Shown here: positions 19,952 to 27,079 of the stretch, piece by piece
Layout: each line of letters begins with the position of its first letter
Numbering within the stretch: the stretch's first letter is position 1
NCBI GenBank assembly: GCA_016178305.1
Contig: JACOTM010000024.1
Span: 40,240 to 104,239 of the forward strand
Reading direction: 5' to 3'
DNA length: 64,000 bases
DNA from: Flavobacteriia bacterium
GTDB lineage: Bacteria; Bacteroidota; Bacteroidia; Flavobacteriales_D; Crocinitomicaceae
Notes under the pieces: generated by a model
Seen by the model: the letters and a program-made list of their open reading frames with translations, nothing else
Database searches by the model: none
Told to the model about the DNA's origin: nothing
Program-made: the position numbers and the translations under genes

Positions 19952-21421
19952 TTATTCCAAACCTGCATCAATTACCAAGTCAACATTGAATTGTGAATTT
20001 ACACTGTCGGATTGAATTTCAAATACAACCTTCATCGGAAATTCATTATCCGAAGGCAAGCCACCGGCTAACGAATCCGGAATACTAATTGGTTCAATTA
20101 AATTAAAGATTGGATCATGACTAAATGGGGAAACGAATGTGCTTAACCCATATACATTTTGACGCATAATCCCATTTTGACTAATGCATTCGACACGAAG
20201 CTTTAATCCTTCGTTGAAAAGTTTTGCACTCCATTCGTTGGGATCATTCCATTGAAATAATGGGCGAAGCATGATTTTATTAATATCAATAAAATGACTT
20301 CGATGTGATAGCACACGTTCTTGTTTTGGTTGTTCAATTGTAAATTTCATTATCACATTTTTTTGAATTTTAATTCCTTGGACAATTGTATAATTTGTTC
20401 CTTTTCCAACACCATGTTGCTCAACAAATTTCGCTACTGTCAATTCTGCTAACATTCGTTTGACTGTAGGTAAAGCTATACCCAATTTCAGTGCAATTTG
20501 ACTTGATTGGCAACCAGGGTTATTTTCGATAAAAGTCAATACCGTTTTTTCCTTAGGAGATAATTTATTTTCTCGCTTTTGGCCTTCCAATTTATTGACT
20601 AATTTGGCCTGAATATTACTTAAACAAGAAGTGAAAAATAGTACCCATGCTTTTACTTCTTCTCCTGGACGCTTTTGTTGACATTCCATTAACACGCGAT
20701 AATATTCGGGTTTGCGTTGTTCTATTTCATGCTCAAAACTGACGTATTGTACCCAATTATATCCATTTTTCAGTAGCAGTAACGTTCCTATTAAGCGACT
20801 CAAACGTCCATTACCATCTTGAAAAGGGTGGATACTTAGGAATTCATATACAAAAGCTGCAGCTTTTAATAATGAAGGTGTTTGATTATCTGAATTGTAC
20901 CATTCAATCAATTCTCTCATCGCATCCTCTGTTTCTATTCCGGGAGGGGTTGTATTAAAAATAATGGTTTTAGAACCATCCGGATTTGTTGCTTCAACAG
21001 AATTTGAATTTTTCTTATAACCACCTTTATGCCATTTATCTTTATCGCTGAATTTCATCAGTTGGTTATGCAGATTCATGATACTGCTTTCATTTATTGA
21101 AATATCTTGAAAGCTTTCAGTAATAATATCCAATACGTTGAAGTACCCAATCACTTCTTGTTGGTCACGTTCCTCTAATTTTGAAATAGTAAGATTTTCA
21201 ATAAGTACCTTTACCTCATCATTGGATAGTTTGGATCCTTCAATTCGAGTTGATGCTCCTGTACTTTGAACAGTAGCAATGGTTTTAAGTTCTCTTAATG
21301 TTTGAGGCCCTTCCCTCTTTTCAATAGCTGTCCATTCACCACCAAAGCGATCAATGGCACTAAGATCATTTAATAGTTTGAAATCCAGAGTTAAAAAGAA
21401 TGTATGAATTGGTTGTTTCAT
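19952..21421 (-). CDS. Fic family protein (class II), with extra C-terminal domain
   Basis: A 489-residue Fido protein that probably transfers AMP from ATP to a protein hydroxyl. The catalytic loop HPFQDGNGRLSR is at residues 198-209 and is complete (His, Phe, GNGR, Arg). The N-terminal inhibitory motif S57-T-R-I-E61-G62 marks class II, in which the helix and its Glu block ATP until released. Residues 285-345 form a winged helix (PGCQSSQIALKLGIALPTVK), as in other Fic-HTH proteins. The remaining ~120 residues (from about 365) form an additional beta-rich domain that I do not recognise and that most Fic-HTH proteins lack. The promoter region holds repeated operator-like sites. The gene sits in the accessory island beside tRNA-Lys. 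Confidence 0.9.
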   Translation of the reverse strand: MKQPIHTFFLTLDFKLLNDLSAIDRFGGEWTAIEKREGPQTLRELKTIATVQSTGASTRIEGSKLSNDEVKVLIENLTISKLEERDQQEVIGYFNVLDIITESFQDISINESSIMNLHNQLMKFSDKDKWHKGGYKKNSNSVEATNPDGSKTIIFNTTPPGIETEDAMRELIEWYNSDNQTPSLLKAAAFVYEFLSIHPFQDGNGRLSRLIGTLLLLKNGYNWVQYVSFEHEIEQRKPEYYRVLMECQQKRPGEEVKAWVLFFTSCLSNIQAKLVNKLEGQKRENKLSPKEKTVLTFIENNPGCQSSQIALKLGIALPTVKRMLAELTVAKFVEQHGVGKGTNYTIVQGIKIQKNVIMKFTIEQPKQERVLSHRSHFIDINKIMLRPLFQWNDPNEWSAKLFNEGLKLRVECISQNGIMRQNVYGLSTFVSPFSHDPIFNLIEPISIPDSLAGGLPSDNEFPMKVVFEIQSDSVNSQFNVDLVIDAGLE

Positions 21422-21430
21422 TTTATTTTA

Positions 21431-21514
21431 ATACGTATTGAGACGCAATGATACGAAATATATTTGAATAAATCAAATCAAAATGATACGTATTGACACG
21501 GAAATATACGAAAG
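21431..21514. promoter_or_regulatory. Two direct repeats upstream of the Fic gene, likely operator
   Basis: Two copies of a ~28-bp motif: 21431-21459 begins ATACGTATTGAGACG and 21486-21514 begins ATACGTATTGACACG, both continuing to an ATACGAAA end. They differ at a handful of positions and are spaced 55 bp start to start. Each begins with the palindrome ATACGTAT; further TATACGA-like pieces follow at 21516. They lie 10-93 bp upstream of the Fic ATG, as expected for autoregulation by the Fic winged helix. Confidence 0.6.
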
Positions 21515-21540
21515 ATATACGATAAGTTGATGAAGTAATG

Positions 21541-21897
21541 TTTCACCTCTTAGTTCCAATCTTGGCATCTCATATTTTTTTAGATAAAAATGAATGAAGG
21601 ATTAAATCATATTAAGAATGTCAATTAACTCATTTTGTGGATGGCAATCACTTTTATCTTTTCGATAACTTGAATGTGTATATATTCCAGTATCGCCTGC
21701 TAAGGCATTACAATTGATAAGGCTGTAAGCGAGTATTTACAAGCGATTGAACCATTTGCCGAGGACAAAAATAAGTCAAAAAAGTTGTCCCCTTTTTTGT
21801 CCGCTTAAAACTTGTATTTGTTTGCATTTATTTGTGTTTGTTGCAAACTAACCGAATCAATAAAACCTTGATAATCCTGAAATTTAGTGGGTATTAA
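21541..21897. other. Gap between Fic gene and tRNA-Lys without a gene
   Basis: About 360 bases with no credible coding frame. It contains TTGTCCCCTTTTTTGTCCG (21784-21804) and T/G-rich repeats (TTTGTTTGCATTTATTTGTG). The position directly behind the 3' end of a tRNA gene is where integrases usually insert elements, so this may be an old attachment junction. No integrase gene and no duplicated tRNA end were found. Confidence 0.35.
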
Positions 21898-21926
21898 CGA
21901 AAAAAGCCTTTCCGAAGAAAGGCTTT
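21898..21926 (-). terminator. Terminator of tRNA-Lys
   Basis: On the minus strand AAAGCCTTTC (21926-21917) pairs with GAAAGGCTTT (21912-21903) around a stable TTCG tetraloop, followed by a T run. It begins 4 bases after the tRNA 3' end. Confidence 0.9.
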
Positions 21927-21929
21927 CAG

Positions 21930-22002
21930 TGATCCCGCTGGGATTCGAACCCAGGACCCATACATTAAAAGTGTATTGCTCTACCAACTGAGCTACGGAA
22001 TC
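21930..22002 (-). tRNA. tRNA-Lys (anticodon UUU)
   Basis: On the minus strand a full cloverleaf of 73 nt. The acceptor is GATTCCG/CGGGATC with one G-U pair, and the D arm contains AGCTCAGTTGGTAGAGC. The anticodon stem ATACA/TGTAT encloses the loop CTTTTAA (anticodon TTT). The T arm CTGGG-TTCGAAT-CCCAG is perfect and the discriminator is A. CCA is not encoded. A strong promoter lies upstream and a TTCG-loop terminator follows. Confidence 0.97.
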
Positions 22003-22056
22003 TAATATCTTAATTTATTTTTTCTTTTTTTAATATCGCCGTTGCGATTACGGGTG

Positions 22057-22086
22057 CAAAGATAGGTACTTTATTCAATTTTGCAA
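22057..22086 (-). promoter_or_regulatory. Promoter of tRNA-Lys
   Basis: The minus strand reads TTG (22086-22084), a 19-bp spacer, then TATCTTTG (22064-22057), a perfect TAnnTTTG, followed by CACCCG. This is the cleanest Bacteroidota promoter in the window, 55 bp upstream of the tRNA. Confidence 0.75.
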
Positions 22087-22270
22087 GTGTTTCAAGTATC
22101 TTTTTTCGTTTTTTTTTCACCTTAACATATAGAGGTCTGAAAATCAATTATTAATCTAATTTCATGAATTAGTATATTATAGTATTTGAATAATTAATAT
22201 TTTCAAACACAAAAAAAGCGGGAAAACTCCTACTCTTTGACTATTTCATGAGCATTTATATGAATGAAGA

Positions 22271-22576
22271 TTAAATATTATTTCTCAAAGAAGTCCACCC
22301 TCCCCCATTTTCAACCTCTTTAAAACCATTCGATTTTAACATCGCTTTCGCTGAACCACTTCTCATACCTGACGCACAACAGGTAATTATTGGTTTGTCT
22401 TTCTGTAATTTCCCCATTGAACTTGAAAGTGTTTGCAATGGTAAATTTATTGAGCCTTGGATATGACCTGAATTATATTCTGCAGGTGTTCTAACATCCA
22501 CAATCACAGCACCTCTTTGTAACATTTCTCTAAAATCTATTGATTTTATACCAAATAATTTTCCTAATATTCCCAT
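22271..22576 (-). CDS. Rhodanese-like sulfurtransferase domain protein
   Basis: A single-domain rhodanese of about 101 residues. I place the start at the ATG at 22576 (MGILGKLFGIK), which leaves the gene clear of the upstream stop; a start at 22603 would overlap the upstream gene. It carries VIVDVRTPAEYNSGHIQGSINLP and the active-site loop TCCASGMRS with the sulfane-carrying Cys. Such proteins pass sulfur or act in stress and tRNA-thiolation pathways. It is the second gene of a tandem rhodanese pair with 10 bp between them. Confidence 0.85.
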   Translation of the reverse strand: MGILGKLFGIKSIDFREMLQRGAVIVDVRTPAEYNSGHIQGSINLPLQTLSSSMGKLQKDKPIITCCASGMRSGSAKAMLKSNGFKEVENGGGWTSLRNNI

Positions 22577-22586
22577 TTTTAATAGA

Positions 22587-22838
22587 TTATAATGTCGAAC
22601 CAAATTTATAATTTACATCTAACCATGAACCACCATTCTCACAATTGATTCCTAAACTTTTAAAAAGATGAACTGCCTGCTCACTTCTTCCTCCACTTGC
22701 ACAACATAAAATAATCGGTTGTTGAAGTTTTTTTATTTCTTCTATTCGCTCTTGTATTTCATTTAATGGAATATTAATTGAACGACCTACATTACCTCCA
22801 GAAAATTCTGATCTTGTTCTAACATCTACTATTGTCAT
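22587..22838 (-). CDS. Rhodanese-like sulfurtransferase domain protein (first of a pair)
   Basis: A compact rhodanese domain of 83 residues, from the ATG at 22838 (MTIVDVRTRSEFSGGNV). It contains SINIPLNEI and the active-site loop LCCASGGRSEQAV with a double Cys, and ends with ENGGSWLDVNY. The longer frame upstream begins only with TTG at 22856, so the ATG is preferred. It resembles its downstream neighbour in the CCASG-R loop and in the GG-W C-terminal motif, which suggests an old tandem duplication. The specific sulfur acceptor is unknown. Confidence 0.85.
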   Translation of the reverse strand: MTIVDVRTRSEFSGGNVGRSINIPLNEIQERIEEIKKLQQPIILCCASGGRSEQAVHLFKSLGINCENGGSWLDVNYKFGSTL

Positions 22839-22918
22839 CTTTAATTTTTTCTTCAAATTTATATTCTAAAAAAATTATAAATTGTATCTTTTGTTACAAA
22901 TAAAAAAAGAGAGCTAAA

Positions 22919-22970
22919 TTAGAAACTCCTATGTTCGTTTTATTGAGAAAACGAACATAGGAGTTTCTTA
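22919..22970. repeat. 21-bp perfect inverted repeat (hairpin, possible terminator)
   Basis: The arm 22921-22941 is exactly complementary to 22948-22968, separated by a 6-base loop. It lies between the stop of the SPFH gene and the rhodanese start, so on the minus strand it can terminate the SPFH transcript. An arm-like copy of the same sequence occurs at 63858-63882, which suggests an interspersed repeat rather than a simple terminator. Confidence 0.75.
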
Positions 22971-23042
22971 ACCTCTTCTTTTCAAATTTAAATAAAATCT
23001 GAGTGTGAAATTTTAATCGAACTCCACAGATTTTTAATAAAA

Positions 23043-23828
23043 TTATTTTGTTTCAGTTGTGATAAATGGTGTTGTTTTACCATCAGAAATTATAATTTTT
23101 GTATTTGGAGAATTCATTAAACTTTTCAACATTTCAATATTATTATACTGCAATAATTTATCTGTCAAAGATGAATTAATTATATTTTGAGCTTGTTTTA
23201 TTGCTTCTGCTTCAATAATTAATCGCTCAGCTTCTTTCTTTTGTTGCAATATTACAAACTCCATTTTCATTGCTGCTTGTTCTGCATTGACTTTGTCTTG
23301 TATTGCTTGAACCATTTGAGGAGGCAAAATAATATCCTTTAATAAAACAGCATCAATTACAAATCCTAATTTTTCAATATCCGTTTTAAGTTCATCCATT
23401 ATCGCTTTTTCAACTTTATCTCTTTCTGTTGCGTATAAATCTTTAGCTGCATACTTAGCACTAATTTCTCTTGCTGTTGCTCTAAAATTACTTAACACAA
23501 TTACTTCTTCATAATCTCTACCATATTTTAGGTACACTTCATTTGCCATGTCATGATTTACATGATATAATAAACTAATATCCGCTTGAACATTTAAACC
23601 TTCTTGTGTAGGTAACGTTAATCGCGATAAACACTCAACTGTTCGAACATTTACCCGAACTATTTGACCAATGAATGGATTATAAAATTTCACTCCTTGC
23701 TCTATCGGTTTCCCAACAATTTTTCCAAATCGTTGTTTAATACCTATTTCTCCTGGACGAATAACCGCACAACTTGAGATTGAAGCTAATATCAATACTC
23801 CAACTATACTTTTAATTGAATTTTTCAT
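23043..23828 (-). CDS. SPFH/prohibitin-domain lipoprotein
   Basis: A 261-residue protein. The lipoprotein signal ends in the lipobox LASISSC (Cys about residue 20). A Band-7/prohibitin domain follows: RPGEIGIKQRFGKIVG, GVKFYNPFIGQIVRVNVRT, then a heptad-rich helix LPPQMVQAIQDKVNAEQAAM with KKEAERLIIEAEAIKQAQ, the coiled-coil arm of prohibitins. SPFH proteins build ring-like membrane scaffolds that often regulate proteases. An SPFH domain anchored by a lipid rather than a membrane helix is common in Bacteroidota. The gene stands alone, with a -7 element upstream and a long hairpin downstream. Confidence 0.88.
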   Translation of the reverse strand: MKNSIKSIVGVLILASISSCAVIRPGEIGIKQRFGKIVGKPIEQGVKFYNPFIGQIVRVNVRTVECLSRLTLPTQEGLNVQADISLLYHVNHDMANEVYLKYGRDYEEVIVLSNFRATAREISAKYAAKDLYATERDKVEKAIMDELKTDIEKLGFVIDAVLLKDIILPPQMVQAIQDKVNAEQAAMKMEFVILQQKKEAERLIIEAEAIKQAQNIINSSLTDKLLQYNNIEMLKSLMNSPNTKIIISDGKTTPFITTETK

Positions 23829-23870
23829 GATTATAATATTTAAATTTTGAATGATTTTTATTTCGGTTTA

Positions 23871-23878
23871 CAAATTTA
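23871..23878 (-). promoter_or_regulatory. -7 element upstream of the SPFH gene
   Basis: The minus strand reads TAAATTTG (TAnnTTTG) 42 bp upstream of the ATG at 23828; no clear -33 TTG at the usual distance. Confidence 0.4.
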
Positions 23879-24079
23879 TAGAACAAGATTTCATTTAGAA
23901 TTTGACTAACTTAATACAAACATTAGTTGTATTGACACTTAGAAACTATCTAAATCTATTGTTAAGTGCGTTATTTTTTACTATAAATCCCCTATTTTAA
24001 GCTTATTTTTTTTAAAAAACTTAATGAAATTCATACCTAAATTAATCTGTTCATCAATATTTTGAAAAGGCACGTTATT

Positions 24080-24436
24080 TTATATCAATATTTTCCTATA
24101 TTTCAACCAAATAGGAATCTCTCTAAATAATATTATTTCATTTAATATTGATTTTATTTGTTTTTTATTTAGCTGACTGATCCTGTTAATAATAAAATTT
24201 CTAGGAACAAAAAAATCCTGAACAACATAATCCTTTTCTATTTCCTCTTCTTCTTCAATAATAAATGAATATTTAGTTCCTTTTTCAATTTTAGGTAATA
24301 TCTTGAAACTCTTTTTTGTATTATATGAATAAATACAATTATCATTCATGAAAATTTTGAACGAAAAAAGTGGAATTAGAAAAATAATTCCAATGATAAA
24401 AAAACAAATTATTTGAAGTGATCTTTTTTTTCTCAT
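24080..24436 (-). CDS. Small membrane-anchored protein of unknown function
   Basis: A 118-residue protein with an N-terminal basic stretch (MRKKR), one membrane helix (about residues 7-27), then an extracytoplasmic part with an acidic run (IIEEEEEIEKDY). The C-terminal half contains KKQIKSILNEII and IPIWLKYRKILI. I recognise no family. It is divergent from the TPMT-family methyltransferase gene (82 bp between starts) and stands alone. AT content is as for its neighbours. Confidence 0.45.
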   Translation of the reverse strand: MRKKRSLQIICFFIIGIIFLIPLFSFKIFMNDNCIYSYNTKKSFKILPKIEKGTKYSFIIEEEEEIEKDYVVQDFFVPRNFIINRISQLNKKQIKSILNEIILFREIPIWLKYRKILI

Positions 24437-24518
24437 AATTCAAATGTATAATATTCAAATAATGAATTATAATTATTTTTGTTATAAGATTGTTAAAATA
24501 TTTATCAGATAAAATTAT

Positions 24519-25109
24519 ATGACTCAAACTGAAATAACATTTTGGAAGGAAAAATATGAAAACAATCAAATTGGTTGGGATCTAGGAGAAATTTCTACTC
24601 CTCTAAAAACTTATATTGACCACTTAACAGATAAATCCATTTCTATTTTAATTCCAGGATGCGGAAACGGTTATGAAGCTGAATATCTTTATTTAAATGG
24701 TTTTAAAAATGTTACGGTGATAGATTTAATTTCAAATCCATTAAAAAATTTAAAAACACGACTTTCTGATTTCCCTTCTAATCAGTTGGTTCAAGGTGAT
24801 TTTTTTGAACATCAGGGAAATTATGATTTAATCATTGAACAAACATTATTTTGCGCAATCAATCCAAGTTTAAGATTGAAATACGCAGAAAAAATTGCAC
24901 AACTGCTAACATCAAAAGGAAAATTAATAGGTCTATTATTTAATCGAGAATTTGAAACTAATCCACCTTTTGGAGGAAGTAAATCGGAATATATAAATTA
25001 CTTTTCCCAATATTTTAACATTGTAAAAATGGATGCTTGTTACAATTCAATTGAACCTCGAAAAGGAAGTGAATTATTTATCCAAATTTCACAAAAAAAG
25101 TCTAATTAA
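24519..25109 (+). CDS. TPMT-family SAM-dependent methyltransferase
   Basis: A 196-residue class I methyltransferase with the layout of the thiopurine S-methyltransferase family: FWKEKYENNQIGWDLG at the N-terminus, motif I ILIPGCGNGYEAEYL (about residue 43), a VIDLI acidic strand, QGDFFEH, and the family signature YDLIIEQTLFCAINPSLR. Bacterial members methylate selenium/tellurium compounds or halides and thiols; the substrate here is unknown. The stop codon lies inside a 9-bp inverted repeat that may act as terminator. Confidence 0.88.
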   Translation: MTQTEITFWKEKYENNQIGWDLGEISTPLKTYIDHLTDKSISILIPGCGNGYEAEYLYLNGFKNVTVIDLISNPLKNLKTRLSDFPSNQLVQGDFFEHQGNYDLIIEQTLFCAINPSLRLKYAEKIAQLLTSKGKLIGLLFNREFETNPPFGGSKSEYINYFSQYFNIVKMDACYNSIEPRKGSELFIQISQKKSN

Positions 25110-25125
25110 CAATTGCTAATTAGAC
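25100..25125. terminator. Inverted repeat over the methyltransferase stop
   Basis: GTCTAATTA (25100-25108) pairs with TAATTAGAC (25117-25125) around an 8-base loop, preceded by A7 and followed by CCCTTT. It lies between convergent genes, so it may work in both directions. Confidence 0.55.
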
Positions 25126-25157
25126 CCTTTACCTAAAACGTGAACTATATACTGAGT

Positions 25158-25775
25158 TTATTTAATTAAACTCAAACCTTCTAATGCCGATGCATCATTT
25201 TGATCAATCAATAAAATTTTATTAAACAGTGTTTTCGCCTCTGCTGTTTTTCCTAGAAAATAATTATTCCAACCACTCATTAAAACAATATTATAATCAA
25301 AAGGATATAAATTCAAAGCTATATCAAAATATTTTTTTGCTGCAGAATAGTTCTTTCTATAATAATATACCATTCCTAACTTATAATTCGCTGTTGAATT
25401 TTTGGGATCTATTTTTAATATCATTAAATATGTTTTATCAACTTCCGTCCATTTTTCTGCAGCAACCAATGGATTTAATATCCCCCATAATGGTTCAACT
25501 GCTGCTGGCATCAATTTAATTGCTTTATTATAATATGCTATTGATGATTCATAATTCTGTTGCAAATAATACAACCATCCTAAACGGACATTTACAGTAT
25601 AAGATGATTCGTTATAAACTTCTTTTACAGCCCTTATTGCATCTGCATACTCTCCTTTCGCTTCTAATCCATAACTTTTAGCATACGCAGCCTGTTGCGT
25701 TTTACTATCTTGTGCAATTGTATTTAATGAAAAAACAATTGTTGCAGCTATCAAGCTTTTCTTTAAAAATTCCAT
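25158..25775 (-). CDS. Periplasmic TPR protein, third gene of the urea-transporter/M23 operon
   Basis: A 205-residue protein with a signal peptide (MEFLKKSLIAATIVFSLNTIAQ) and about four TPR units, such as VRLGWLYYLQQNYESSIAYY and NYKLGMVYYYRKNYSAAKKY. It is all-helical, with no enzyme motif. Its ATG lies inside the end of the upstream barrel gene (13-bp overlap), so expression is coupled. It probably acts as a periplasmic adaptor for the barrel protein. Confidence 0.75.
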   Translation of the reverse strand: MEFLKKSLIAATIVFSLNTIAQDSKTQQAAYAKSYGLEAKGEYADAIRAVKEVYNESSYTVNVRLGWLYYLQQNYESSIAYYNKAIKLMPAAVEPLWGILNPLVAAEKWTEVDKTYLMILKIDPKNSTANYKLGMVYYYRKNYSAAKKYFDIALNLYPFDYNIVLMSGWNNYFLGKTAEAKTLFNKILLIDQNDASALEGLSLIK

Positions 25776-27079
25776 TTCAATGTAATTGTTAAATTATTAT
25801 TATTGTATTTATAATTTACTGACTTATAATCAGTTTTATTTAAAAAAAGATAATTGATTCCTACTCTACTTTGAAAATAATAGCTAGCGATAAATTCAAA
25901 TTTCTTTTTCGAATAAAAATGAATGTTTGCTCCTATTTGTGACGTAATTTTATCTTGAGTATTGTAAATAATAAATCCATTCGACGTAAATTTATTTGTA
26001 AAATCACCAAAACCTCCTTCTCCTTCTATTAATATTCTCTTACCACATTTCATTCCAATTTTCTCAGAAAATACAGTTCTTAAAATTGTATCTTTTAAAA
26101 CTGAAAAAGAAGAAGTTGAAAAAAATCGACTATTTCCAAATGGATAATAAGTTAAATTAAATTCGCCTTGACTTTGATTTTGATTTAATAAATTACTGAA
26201 ATGAAATGAGATGCTAGTCAAAAAATAATTCATTCTTTTAGAGATTGTTGATGAAAAAGAAATATTATTATAATTATTAATCAGCGTTTCCAATCTTGGT
26301 GGCCCCATCATAAAATTAGGAACAATTGTAAACCATGAAGACTTTGAATGATAAAAACCTAATCCACCACTTAAATTCCATCCTTTTTTCATTTGAATAC
26401 CAAGTCCGAAATTATATTGAAGATAGGAATCTAAATAATTTTCTGTAAATCTTGAAAAAGGTGTTTGGATTAAACTTGTTGATGAAATTCCAAAATATGT
26501 AAATCCATTGCTAATTTGAACTCTTCGACCAATTGAATGATTCAATAACAATCCAAATTTATATGAATTTCCAATAAATTTGGATTGAACATTTTTATAT
26601 TCTGGCGTATAATTATTCTTCATTAAATTCTGTGCAATATTTTCATTAAAACCAAAGCTACTGGAAATACTTACAGATTCTAAATTCTTTTTCTTAAAAC
26701 CAATTTTAGTTTGCATTTTGTCATTTAAGGATAAAGCAAAAATTCTTGATTCTTCATATTGATCATCTAATAAAAATGAGAAATAAAGGTATTCTTGTAC
26801 AATAGAATCATTTGGATTCATTTCATACGCTTTTTTAAAATGTCTTAAAGCCTTCGTATAATTATGATGTTCATAAGCTAAAATTGCTATACGCATTCGA
26901 AGTAAATAAAAATCGATGCCTGATTTTAAGGCTTTTCTACTTGTTTTTTTTAATGCCCGATAATCCTTCAATAAATATTCTTCATAAGAATCCATATCCA
27001 CAGTGGAATATGTTCTCTTTTCTTGCGATAAAGAATGAAAAGCTAAGAACAACAAGCAATAAATTAAGATTAACCGCAT
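25763..27079 (-). CDS. TPR + YaiO-like outer-membrane beta-barrel protein
   Basis: A 438-residue protein. A signal peptide (MRLILIYCLLFLAFHSLSQ) is followed by a short TPR-like helical part (residues 40-130, HHNYTKALRHFKKAYEMNPN). A C-terminal ~300-residue barrel has alternating aromatic/polar strands, the YYPFGNSRFF motif seen in YaiO-type barrels, and a strand ending in the terminal aromatic (ITLKWNF), typical of BAM substrates. It overlaps the upstream fusion gene by 10 bp and the downstream TPR gene by 13 bp. I assume an outer-membrane channel or scaffold; the exact role is unknown. Confidence 0.7.
   Translation of the reverse strand: MRLILIYCLLFLAFHSLSQEKRTYSTVDMDSYEEYLLKDYRALKKTSRKALKSGIDFYLLRMRIAILAYEHHNYTKALRHFKKAYEMNPNDSIVQEYLYFSFLLDDQYEESRIFALSLNDKMQTKIGFKKKNLESVSISSSFGFNENIAQNLMKNNYTPEYKNVQSKFIGNSYKFGLLLNHSIGRRVQISNGFTYFGISSTSLIQTPFSRFTENYLDSYLQYNFGLGIQMKKGWNLSGGLGFYHSKSSWFTIVPNFMMGPPRLETLINNYNNISFSSTISKRMNYFLTSISFHFSNLLNQNQSQGEFNLTYYPFGNSRFFSTSSFSVLKDTILRTVFSEKIGMKCGKRILIEGEGGFGDFTNKFTSNGFIIYNTQDKITSQIGANIHFYSKKKFEFIASYYFQSRVGINYLFLNKTDYKSVNYKYNNNNLTITLKWNF

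Noticed and set aside
21541..21929. Integrase gene or attachment site at tRNA-Lys
   Set aside because: No tyrosine-recombinase motif and no second copy of the tRNA 3' end were found, so only a possible old junction is noted.
21805..21987. 60-codon minus-strand frame crossing the tRNA-Lys gene
   Set aside because: It runs through the tRNA and its terminator; the translation is meaningless.
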